From the NCBI RefSeq assembly GCF_021134715.1, contig NC_060018.1:11363501-11427500 (forward strand): a stretch of 64,000 nucleotides of DNA. Reading direction: 5' to 3'. Shown in pieces: positions 15,201-26,163 of this stretch; position 1 is the first letter of the stretch; every line of letters begins with the position of its first letter. Source of the DNA: Daphnia pulex (lineage: Eukaryota > Arthropoda > Branchiopoda > Diplostraca > Daphniidae). The notes under the pieces were generated by a model. That model ran no database searches, was not told the DNA's origin, and worked only from the letters and a program-made list of their open reading frames with translations. Both the position numbers and the translations under genes were made by a program.

Positions 15201-18200
15201 TTGCCGACATTTAGACACACATCCACGGCGTATCGCTTATATACAATTTATAAACAACAAGACAACGTCGTTATCTTTCAACTGGCGATGTTGTCGACTT
15301 AGAAGCGATCTGTGGCTTATTCGGTACACAATTGCATGAATTCGGCTCATAATAAATGAATAAGCCGCATCAGCGGTTTTATTTATAATTATCTCAGTCC
15401 CGGTGTGCGCTATCGGCAACTGGGAGATATTCCCAACAAGTTACATTAGATTTCCGACTGAAACTATTTCCTATAGGCCTATGCTGTCATGTGGGTGGAT
15501 GCGTCTTGCATAAGACATAAATGCCGTCGAGATTTTCGCTTGGTATAAGCGAATATAATATTATAAACCAGCAATATAAGGATTAATATTACATCAGCTC
15601 TGGACGAGTGCCGGTATAATGCGACTTGCCTTATATTTTGGGTTTATTTTTCTCTGCGGAAAGTTTTCGTCGCTGGCCAGCTGAGATATACGCGTATATA
15701 CACCGTAATCAACTTTGACAGAAAAGGAGAAAAGAATAGAGACGTGGGGAAAAAAGCCAAACATATATTGTTATACAACATATATCCTTCCCCGTCTATT
15801 CTTTATTATACGATTGTTGGTTTTGTTTAGCCAAAACAAGATGTTGCTGCTGCTTTCGCCCAGCATGCCGAATATAGTACAAAGCTAATTCACTTGTTGT
15901 TGCGTTGTCTTGTTGGATATCTCTGCGCCGGAGTTTCACCTGCTGGCATATACAGCCCCAGCATTCGGCTGCGTGTGCGTGCTGTGTATAGAAGAGAGAA
16001 ACTCTCGGACGTGCAAAAAAAAACAACAACTCAACTAATGGATATTGCACAGAGCGCGTCGTAAAAAGCTTTTCATCGCATCCATCCTGTTCCTGCTATT
16101 ATATAGCTTAGCTCTTGGTTGGCTGCTGCTGGCTGCTGCTGTCAGGTTGAGTCCTTCAATCCCTTTTGGCTTCTCCTTTTTTTGTATATGTGCTGTGTAT
16201 AGCAGCGGAATTTCTTTTGCGCGTCTCAGCAGACTCTCGACGTCACAATTCCTCAGCACTCCGCTTCTCTAGATATATCAAAGGGCCGCCGCCCATCAGT
16301 CGATGAAATACACATCAACAGCCGAAAGAAAGAAGAAATAAAGAACAACTTTATTGAAGGTCTAGACTATACAGTATTATATATAATAATAATACCTATT
16401 GAGAAGCGATGTCATTTTCTCGACTCCTTTCAACCGATCGGTAACATACACACAAGTTTGACAGCCAAATGGGAATTTTATTTTTCTATGATCGCATAGA
16501 AGATTGGAATATTTTATTTTATTTATTTATTTTTTTTTAAATATCCTGGAATTAGTTTTCAATCGCTGTGGTTTTGGCTGGATAAAGTGAGTTGAGACGT
16601 CAAGAAGTCCTGCAACATCTCGCCTGAATATAGTTCGGTGATTGGATATCGAAAGATTCAAATCGAAACGCTCAATTTGTTGAAGACCTGCTCAAAAAGA
16701 ATGTACATCTAATAAACGATGGCGCATTTATATGGCTAGAACCGTGTGCGTGTTGCCCAACGATTCACGAGTCCCCAATTGACTCCCGTTGTGTTTCGTC
16801 TGGATATTGCGCTCTTCTATAGCTGGTATATCTGGTTACATAAGGAAAAGGCGGAAACCGCGTCTCATAAGCTCCTGCAGGCACTGGCGGGGAATTTGAA
16901 AAAGGATCGAAAATTTTTTCCCACACGAATTCAATCGGTAAATATGTGGGTTCCAAATAACTGTCTAGACTGTGGGAAACTCTATAAAGAAGACGATTCA
17001 CGTTGTTTCACCTCTCCGAGAGTCACGATCTCGCAAAAAGAAAACGCACCAAGGTGTATATATAAAGCTATATATAAAGAGGTTATATAGAGCATAATAT
17101 TGGGTTACGAACAACATCCGTGAGCTCTAAGGGGTTTCATCCTTTGGTTGTCATCCTTTTTTAAAAAAAGTTTTTTTACATTTCAATGTTGTTGTTTGTT
17201 TTTTTATTATGACCTCGGCCATCTGCTGCTGCCCCCCCTCATACCCATAACAAAAAATAAAACAAAAAAATTGAACTGAAAACGAAATGCAGACTGTTGA
17301 TGATGATATTTGATCGGATGGAATGAATACTTATTTATATATAGACCGCGCGTCCTACGCTGTTGTATTTCTCAGCATTGTTCTTATTTATTTATTTCTT
17401 TCTTGCTGCTGTCCTCTTGTGTTTTGGTGTGCTGGCGTGTGTGGCGTGTGTGTTCGGCGATCGATTTTGACTCACAGATGTCCCTCACGTTCGACTGGAA
17501 CTGGGCCGGAATCTGCAAGGCGACCACATCCGCGAGGGGATTGATGTCTACTTCAACTGTCACGTCACGGCCCGCCCAGCTGGGGTCCGCCTCGTTTGGA
17601 AACATCAGGTCCGTCTTTTAACATTTTCTTTATTCCTTATTGGGCACTGCACACTAGACTATAACTAATGTACCATCAACATCTTCATTTTATTTCATGA
17701 TTTTTATTTCATGATTTTTCTGAATTTCTACGAATGGAAATATTGACGTCATTAGGAATGATTGAAACTTCCCTGTAGACAGTATAGTGTATGTACTATA
17801 GGACTACCGGAAACTATATGATATTGGTGTGAAAATCGTATATTATATTATATTTTATATCTCGCATTTTCTGTTGTTTCTCTGTTCTTTATAATTAGCG
17901 CTAGTCAAGTTGGCCGCTAATGATATCGCGACACGTGCATAAGCTATAACTTTTGGAGGGGCTAATAACTAATTGATTCCCAGCATCATCATTTTCGCTC
18001 TCTCTGTTCTTGTATAATATTGATATGTAAACTTGTTTAATTTTTTTTTTCCTACTTTTCTCTCTGTCTCTCACACCGACAGTCGAAAGTTTTACATCAC
18101 AACGTCAGCGCGGGCGTCATCATCAGCGAGACGAGTCTGGTTCTGCAGCGGGTGGCCAGGAGCGCCACCGGTCGTTACACGTGTCACGCCAGCAACGCCG

Positions 18201-21200
18201 AGGGCGAAGGATCCAGTGCGCCATTTCACCTGAACGTCGCACGTAAGTCTTTCTCTCTCTTATATATATATTTACCTGTTTTTTCTTCCAGCTGCTGTTG
18301 CCCAATAGATGTGCGCTTTCAGCGCTTCCGTGTCTATATTAAATGTGCTGGGCGCCAGAGACCTGCGTCACACATCGGCAGCCGATTCTTATTTTTTTCT
18401 CCCTCCGTTATGATCGCAAACATAATAACAAGTATACATAGAAGTCTATAGACACCTAGGAAACCGAACCGACGCAGTTGGGTTTTTTAATTTTTAATTT
18501 TCACGCTAGTGACATTTCGGAGGATCGGGAGAGAGCCTGGAACTATATTATGTAACATCGATAACGTTGAACTTTGATATGTGATCCGAGATTATCTATA
18601 TTTTAAATTTTGATCGGTTGTCATCGCAGTATAGACTATAGACAATGTCTATAGAGACTTCATAACCCCAGCAAACACTCAAAAATGAAAATGTCGGATT
18701 TTGCGTCCGTCGACGACGACATTGTTCGATGGAAGATCGTCGGGTTCATTGCGTCGTGACTTCTTGCTGATGGCGGGCTGACCTTTTTCTCTTTTTTCAA
18801 TATACGAATTTGACTATTAAATGACGTTGAAGATCTTTCCTTGTTATCGTCGTCGTTTTATCAGCGCAGCCCTTTTCTATATAATCCGTCAACTTGCCGA
18901 TGCTGTCGCAAAGACTCTAAAATGATGCCTGAACTAATCTATTCACGGAAAATCGACATGGGAATAATAACAACGTTTTGAAAATTAGAAGCTCTTTAAT
19001 ATAAAAGTTTTTTTTTCAGCTTATACGTCAATAGATGGAGCTCTCCCTCTCTTGTTTCATCATTTGTATTTGATTCATTTAGAATATACAATCTCGAGAG
19101 TCCGACTCCGAAATGTAGGCCGCCAGAGTCGATATGTGGAAAAGGCGAATGAAATGCGCGTTCGACTTGTTTCGGTTGAGTGAAGAGTTGGGTCACATCA
19201 TTGTCATTTGGTTTTCTTCAGCCCCCCTCTATGTGCGTCTTCTCTTTTGTCAACTGGCTTTCATTATTTCGACGACATTACTCAATCACGGGGCTAATAT
19301 AAGTAGCTACTACTTGATAAGGTCTCCACGCCCAGCAACGTGGATTATATACATAAACCAGCAAGTGCAGCGGCGCTGTTATAATTTCATTGGAATTGTT
19401 CTCTTTGACCCCGCTCTATCGTACTCTATTTCTCAGACAGAACAACTGAAGAATTCTCGTGTTGTTCATCAACCTCGATCATCTCCCCAGAATTGGTTTT
19501 TGCTTGAATTACTGACTGAATCCAGCTCTCTCTCTCCTTCCACGCGTAACAACTACTAATTGGATGCTTTTCATAATTCAAACTGGCGCGCTGTTGATTC
19601 GTCAGCAACCTCTGCGAACCCAGCTGTAGAGTTTCGTCACGTTTTAAGCGAAAGTAGAATCCCATTTCTGCATGCCTCTCCATCTTTTATATTTTCTCCA
19701 TATACTTATTTAGGTGGCGCTAATATATGCTTTCATATATGGCGAACACGCTAGACTTATTATATAAGTCCCGCGCTTGTTTTTTTTTATTTTCGCTATT
19801 AGTGTGGCTGTTGCCAAATCATTGCAGCCGCGCTTTTTTTGGCTTTCTATATAAATAAAGAAGTGATGATGTGGGCGCGGAAAAGTTGTTTTGTTTTTGG
19901 TTTTTTGCGGTTATGGTTGTATATTATAGAGCCGGGCTTCATTGACGTGACCTGTTTTTCGCCGACCTCCGCAATCTCGTTTGATACACATGTGTAGGCG
20001 TATATATCGTTCTCTCTCTCTTTTTCTTTCTTTATTCTCGCATCCGTCTATATATATCTTTTTATTCCACGTCCACACTTTCCCTTAAATTTTTTCTCTT
20101 TTTGAGTATTCCGGTAGTGTGCTGTATATCCATAAAGATTCTATTATTGATCCACGTTTTTTTAGTATTCTTTGTATAAGAACTGGGATTTTTATTTTGC
20201 GACAATTAGAATTTCTTCGAAAATAATCATTTCCAAAGAGAATTTTGTTTAGAATGTCATCCTTAACTAAAAAAAAATAAAATAATAAGAAAATAATAAG
20301 AAAGAAATAAATAAGACATTTTTGAAAGGGGACGAAACGAACAAAAATTTTTGGCGATGGTTGTTGTTTCATCTCGAGTCCAGTCACGCTCTTATTACGG
20401 CTTTATTTGTATGTAAGAGACTTTATGGGGCCGCCGCGCAGCGCCGTCTTCGTCTATGCACTCCAGTCAGGTCCCGCGTGTCGTGCTTGACAATCGTTTG
20501 CTCTCTCTTCTCGTCCCTCTGCTGGTTTTCTTCTCCGTCTCTCTGGAGCTCGTCTGGAGTCTTGACTATGCGCTCCAACCGCCCGCCCTTTGTGATGTGT
20601 ATTGGCGAAACTATATAAAACCTTCGCCTCGTCTCAAATTGGGTCGCCCTTCCCTGTATATAACTCTTTACAACTTCTATTATCTCTGCCTCGTCTTTCT
20701 CTCTCAGGATTCAACTTTATATATAGAACATTATTCTGGCCGGCTTGGCCGTCTCTCCGTATTGGTGGCTGTCACTCAAGTTACCCCATTTCCTATAGTA
20801 CATACATTTAACGCGCCAGTTGGACAACAAACAGTCCAGGCGAATTGTTGACACTAAACCGATATCTAACTCGACAGTTACCGAGTTGGAGTTAGCCGAG
20901 TGGACAGGTCAACAGCACCTGTGACCCAAAATATCTAAAACGAACATTGTTTCTTCAGTTTCCTTTTATTTTTATAACTTTTGTTTTTTGGCGAAATATT
21001 TTATAACAGTACATGTACATTTAAGATTTTCCAGACCATCCCCAAGGATTTCTCCCGTGAGAAATGTCGGCCGCGGGCCTTTTTTTTAGATGTGGGACCG
21101 CGACCAACTGCTGGCGGAGAACACATACGAATAACTCGGCTGGCCTTTTGAAAACATAATAATCAACAATGTATTAGATTTGATGAATAAGGAATGCAGA

Positions 21201-23749
21201 AAGCACTCCACTCTTCGATCTCTGTAGTTGTAGCGTTCCAACCGAAAATCGAATCTGCCCGATACAATCAATTCGGTAAATGTTCTTGTTTGTTCCGACC
21301 AGCAATGGTATAGCTATATACAAGGCCTATTCGTCTTTTGTGCTGGCCATCTAACATTTTATTACGTGACAGAATGATGTTGTATATTTCGTAAAACAAA
21401 CAGAAACAAGTCTGTTTCTATATGGACAGCTTATTTGCGGTGAAATATTCCATTGATTTGTCGGCAGAAAGGTGTACGCGGCGGCTGGACGACGCAGCTG
21501 GATACATACGCCACGGTGGTTGCATAGTAAATCATGAAAGATGTTTTCTATTCAATTATGTAGACAAGCCAGTATGCCGGGTGGGACAGAAAATGTCCTA
21601 CGGCGGAGCCAAGGGACTGACGAGCGAAGTGGAATGCCATGTCGAGTCGAAACCGTCGGCCACCAGCTTCCGCTGGGCCTTCAACGGCTCCGGAGAGCTG
21701 CTGGACTTGACGCCGGGACAGCGGGCCGGCGGGACCAAAGACGGGTCCACCTCCATTTTGCGCTACACACCGCGCAATCACCTGGATTTCGGCACTCTAC
21801 TCTGCTGGGCCACCAACCCGCTGGGCACCCAATCGCAGCCGTGCGTCTTCCACTTTTACGCAGCCGGTACAGTATCTACACAAATCATTTGATTATTATT
21901 AGATATTAGAATAGTTTTTTATAGATTATTCCCTATAATATAAGAGAGCCCCAGCACTGTTTTGCTACACGTGCGAGGGCGTCCATATGTTTAACCGGCC
22001 GTCCAATTGCGGCGAAATGTCAAGCGGATGTGACGTCGATCGTTTCCTTTTTTTATTTTTATTTCTTTTATTTCCGGTTTTTGCCAATACAGCAGAAACG
22101 ATATGTTTATTCGATAGTGACTAGCAATCAGCTGATATGTTAGCGGGACAGCAGTCAAGTGTGTCACTGCTCTGTAAATCTACTTTTATATTTATATATC
22201 GTCCGCACAGGAAATGTGTATACGTCATAACGGTAATACGAGTCAAAACCCCCGCACTGCTGCTGCTGGGGCGGTGGAAAACAAACGTGTGTGGGTTGAA
22301 GGGGGAGACTTAGTTATAGATGTGCTGTGCCGTGTATTACAATATGTAAACTGTAATAAGCTTATATAATATAATACGTACATTAGTTATCCTACAGTTT
22401 GCACTTGGCACGAAATCGTGAGCGGCGACAGTGTCTGGCGGAAAAACGGAAACTTTCCGAGGGCAACAGCATGGCAATGTTATTATATTTATTATGATTA
22501 AATATTATTCATTTTGAAAAAAAAAGTTGGCCGTTGGCTTTATATACTAACTCCATCTATCTCTGCTCACGTCTACCTTACATCAAATTAAAAAAAAAAA
22601 AAAGTTTGAATCCCGGTTGAACCGTATAACAATTATTATTATAATATTCACGACGATGTTTTTTTTTTAAATGTATAATTCTTGATGACTTTCGGTGGTG
22701 ATTTGGCAGGTGTTCCCGATCCGCCGAAGAACTGCTCCATCTCCAATCAGACCTTGTCGTCGTTCGAGATCGATTGCGCCGAGGGCTACGACGGTGGAAT
22801 CCCGCAGCATTTCAAGATGCACGTCTTCGACATCAAAACGCGGACCCTGCTGGCCAACTTGACCTCCTCTTCACCGAGATTCGCCCTCCACTTGGGTTCC
22901 GGCTCCTCTTCTTCCTCGTCAGTGTCTCACTGGCCATCGCTGGGCAGCAGCAGTGCCGCTGCCAGCGGGCTGGGCGAGACTCCCAAGACGCACAGCTGGA
23001 AGGCATCGTCGAACAACGGCAGCAGCGCCAACAGCGTCGCTGTCGATTACAACAACAGCAACAACAATAACAAGACGACCAGGCGTCACAGCAGCCATCA
23101 CGTCGCCAGCGTTGGAGGGACGGCCGTCATCCCGCCGGTCGGCACGCTCCTTCAGGTGACGGCCGTCAACGCCCACGGTAAAACCAAATAGACATTGAGT
23201 GAGACTCTTATATAATGCCTATCTATTATTCATTTGTTGAATCAACTGTTGATAGGCGTCAGCGAAACCGTGTTGATTGAAGCCACTCAGAAGGCCGTCG
23301 TGGGATTATTGCCGGCCGAGAGGCAGGCCGGCAGCTTCTCCAATTTCCAGATGACGTCCACCGTCGGCCTCCTGATTGGGATGGCCACCGCCGGAGTCTT
23401 GGTGACTGTCGGACTCGTCGTCACCTGGCGCTTTCGACTCTGCAAGAAGAAACCGGCCACCAATCAGAACGGACAGCCGTCTGAGGTGGCCGTCAACGAC
23501 GACAATAAGGATCGCGACAGGAACAGCTACAGCGGCCAGCGCGAGGAGTACATCGAGCTGGGCACCAAAGATCCCGACGTTATCGCCAAGGAGGCGCAAG
23601 GTATATTTATTAAAAGTGATATACTACTAACTGGAATTTGTTACATCATTTCTAATTATTATTTTGAAGGAATGGCGATGATATCGATACCTCACGTCAC
23701 CCCAAACCCGCTGGACTTGATGATCAACAGTCAGACGTCATCCATCTAG
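252..23749 (+). CDS. Sidestep-like immunoglobulin-superfamily transmembrane protein, 3' part (11 exons)
   Basis: This is the C-terminal part of a sidestep-family neuronal recognition protein, a cell-surface partner of Beat-type proteins in arthropods (family knowledge). Exons: 252-362, 1622-1837, 12539-12596, 12774-12867, 14358-14511, 17478-17608, 18083-18242, 21564-21866, 22710-23177, 23256-23600, 23670-23749. All junctions are GT-AG and the phases agree, giving 706 visible residues. Visible residues 1-109, 110-211, 212-308 and 309-409 are four Ig domains with family signatures (PEVTWW, FPKVTWW, DDGKKLVCRAEN, EGIDVYFNC). Residues 410-565 are FN3, about 600-622 a membrane span (GVLVTVGLVV core) followed by RLCKKK, and the tail ends TSSI. 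Sidestep proteins usually have five Ig domains plus FN3, so the signal peptide and Ig1 lie upstream of the window. The first visible exon needs one base from an unseen exon. The exact paralogue is not resolved. Confidence 0.88.
363..1621 (+). other. Intron within the first visible Ig domain
   Basis: This 1.26 kb intron splits the first visible Ig domain just before its TWW strand. The donor is GTAAAA and the acceptor is TTAG. It contains an AGA run near 580 and short AT-rich stretches. I see no RNA gene or conserved coding frame in it. Confidence 0.6.
1838..12538 (+). other. 10.7 kb intron of the sidestep-like gene
   Basis: The intron lies between the exons for the first and second visible Ig domains (donor GTGAGT, acceptor GCCAG). 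It is AT-rich with many TATATA patches and simple repeats: an AACAA-type run near 3510-3535, CTG runs near 5585 and 11980, a TAG run near 8490, and a (GT)12 tract at 9465-9488. A GC-richer, low-stop stretch lies at about 8600-8945. Short open frames occur on both strands, but none shows a recognisable family. I annotate no nested gene. Confidence 0.55.
9465..9488. repeat. (GT)12 microsatellite
   Basis: Twelve uninterrupted GT units, preceded by GCGC, inside the large sidestep-like intron. Length variation between individuals is expected for such a tract. Confidence 0.9.
14512..17477 (+). other. Intron between second and third visible Ig domains
   Basis: This 2.97 kb AT-rich intron has donor GTGAGT and acceptor CTCACAG. 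It contains scattered short open frames, CTG-type triplet clusters near 15840-16140, and no recognisable coding or RNA feature. Confidence 0.55.
18243..21563 (+). other. Intron between third and fourth visible Ig domains
   Basis: This 3.3 kb intron has donor GTAAGT and acceptor ATGTAG. Open frames at 19134-19559 and 20322-20851 have no family signature and no sensible splice context, so I treat them as chance. Nothing else is recognisable. Confidence 0.5.
23601..23669 (+). other. 69 bp stop-free intron near the 3' end of the sidestep-like gene
   Basis: The donor is CAAG|GTATAT and the acceptor TTTTGAAG|GA, with a pyrimidine/T-rich stretch before it. The length is a multiple of three and the frame has no stop, so retaining it would add 23 residues to the cytoplasmic tail without changing the C-terminus. 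I prefer it as an intron because of its splice sites, but the sequence alone cannot decide. Confidence 0.55.
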
Positions 23750-24532
23750 CGCGCAATCAACTCTTATATAATATCCTGTATGCGTGCGAGACCCGATCCG
23801 AGTTCTTCCGCTCTTGATCAACTCAGGTATAGTAGAAATGCTGCAGATTATCTCTTTTTTAAATGATTAAACTTATAATCATTTAAGATTTTTTTGTTCG
23901 TTAATTGATACACAGGAAAGAGTTCATCGTTCAAACATTTTATTTTGGTTGCAAATTGATGTCTACTATACGCAGCCCAGCTGTTTGAAACTATGTGCCG
24001 GTGCAAGGAAAAAAGAAAAGTGTTGATGGACGACAAAAATGTTTCACGTCGGCTGATACAAATAAACAGCGACAAGAGCCTGGTGCCCTACAAGCCTTAA
24101 CAATGGCCCGACGAGCGACATTTTCAATAGCTCAAAATCAAGCCAATATACAAAAGGGATGATCTCTCTTCTCTAAAATATACCTGGCGAGAATACCAGA
24201 CAACAATCAAAATATATTCAAATCATTTGCGGCATAATCAAGAGAACCACTGAGTCGGTGAAGGTGAATGAATTTTTCATTTGATCGTTTGATTTATTTA
24301 ATATACCTATATATACTAATTTTACTTTTTTCATTTTAGCTTTCAACTGATGCAATCGCTCAACATCCAACCTGCATCCAACATTTAGAAGAATATGTAA
24401 TACGCCAATCTGTCTCGGATAATGACATTGACAACGATGTTTCTTCTTTGGGGTTATGCTGTAGCATTTTAAGAAAATCCTACTTTATTCCATTTTTCAT
24501 ACGGAGTTTTCAAATTGAAGATCAAAGGCCAC

Positions 24533-24538
24533 AATAAA
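24533..24538 (+). terminator. Polyadenylation signal AATAAA, sidestep-like gene
   Basis: An AATAAA hexamer 784 bp past the stop codon, one of two candidates; the other is at 24061-24066, 312 bp past the stop. Which one is used cannot be told from sequence. Confidence 0.4.
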
Positions 24539-26041
24539 CGGTCGGGTAATTTTATTTCGTCATTTTCGAATCTTTTCGCAAAATAACAAAAAAGAAAATT
24601 AACAAAAAGCAGCGCTGAAATCTAGCTAGAAATTACAGATCCTATCCCCGGAGGGGGTCGACTATTGATTGATCAATCACATCAATTAACTATAACAAAC
24701 ACACAAATCGTGGAAGCAAAAACAAACATGCTGTACACATGCCCAACAACTTTTAACTTTGGATTAAGACAATTGAATCGGATCATCGTGGCTTTTGTGC
24801 TTCTCCAAGCCTAAAGTTGCGCAATTTTTAATGTACGAGCAATTTATGGGAGCGAATATAGTCTCATAACGCAGCTGAGGCTCCTGTTTTATGCTGCTGA
24901 GGATTTTTCCCACTGTATACTGTATAGATACCTTGTACTATAAAGAGCGATCCTCTATGATTTGTTGTAATACTCTCTTGGAGATTTCCCCCGTTATTTC
25001 CGATGATTGCCATGCGTGGTATTATATACACTCATGTCACTTACTCGTCAGGATCTGTGATGCATAGGACCAATCCCCCAATAATAATTAAAAAAAAAAA
25101 ATCTTATCTGTTTCTTTGATTATTTCTCGATTATATTCATTTGTGGGAGTATCCTATTATATAATTGTATTAATATGTTACTATGTACGAATCACCTTAA
25201 TTTTTAAATTTGGTCGTGCTATATTAAATGTTTCCTATAAAATTATGACCTAATAATAATAAAAGTTTTTAATTGTTCATGCTCATCAAGTCTCAGAGAG
25301 ATTGATTGCTGGTCGTATGATGGGTCCGAGAGTTTAGCGAGAGATACAATTCCTTGTCTGCCGACTCCCTTTTGTGATTTCTGTAAAATACAAAATTATC
25401 TTCTATGAATCGCACATAAACATTTTTACATTGAACTCAAAGACCTCCTGTTAATGTTTTCAAATCAATGGCACAAGAAGAACCGTAAAATTTAATATTA
25501 TCACCTCTCGAATCGACGCTATACATTGCATAATAATATTATAGGGTACGAATATAATGTGATTCGTGATTTATAAAATTGAACAGCTGGTGCACGGTAA
25601 GTGATGGGTTCCGGGTGACTTTTTTTTGACTGGTCAAAAAGTGCTCTATGAATTATTTTCGAGCAAATATTTATACTCCTTAGCCTCAGCGTGCATTACC
25701 TCTCATTTTTATTTTTAAAAATAATTGATAAAAATCTCGTGAGTCGTGAGAATAGAATTTGCGCAATTTACTTACCCTCGGCTATTATGTTCAACTAATT
25801 AGAATGGCGATAAGGAGAGAATATTCTCAGAATAATATGTCGTAAATTGTAAAATAAACAACGATACGAGGTTAATCAAATATACCCATATCAGTTCTGC
25901 TGCGAGCAAACACAAATATACGGTGTGTATTGGACAAGATGAGTAATCCGATAGCGAAGTTGTAGATAAAACGAAAAGAAAAGGAAAGAATGCATTGCAT
26001 TTTGAGTCCCGAGTCACATTACTCGGCCCGGCTATAACTAT

Positions 26042-26047
26042 TCAGTT
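26042..26047 (+). promoter_or_regulatory. Candidate initiator (TCAGTT) of Dicer
   Basis: TCAGTT matches the arthropod initiator consensus TCAKTY and lies 122 bp upstream of the Dicer start codon. There is no convincing TATA box about 30 bp upstream. The motif is short, so this is only a candidate transcription start. Confidence 0.3.
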
Positions 26048-26163
26048 ATTGACTAACTTGGGTGTCGGTTGAACAATTGCAAAATCTCGAAGAAATTACT
26101 GGCAGTCCAGTCTCGCAGTCACAAAACCCAGACGTCTTATATAGTCGACAGGTTATTCGAAAA

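Larger units (their letters stand above)
23750..26163. other. 3' UTR of the sidestep-like gene and spacer to Dicer
   Basis: About 2.4 kb without a supported gene. The first part is the presumed 3' UTR, with AATAAA hexamers at 24061 and 24533. The remainder is AT-rich spacer ending in the Dicer leader. Short open frames here show no family features. Confidence 0.6.

Noticed and set aside
19134..20851. Open frames of 98-141 codons in the intron 18243-21563
   Set aside because: Hydrophobic, low-quality translations without signatures; no matching splice context.
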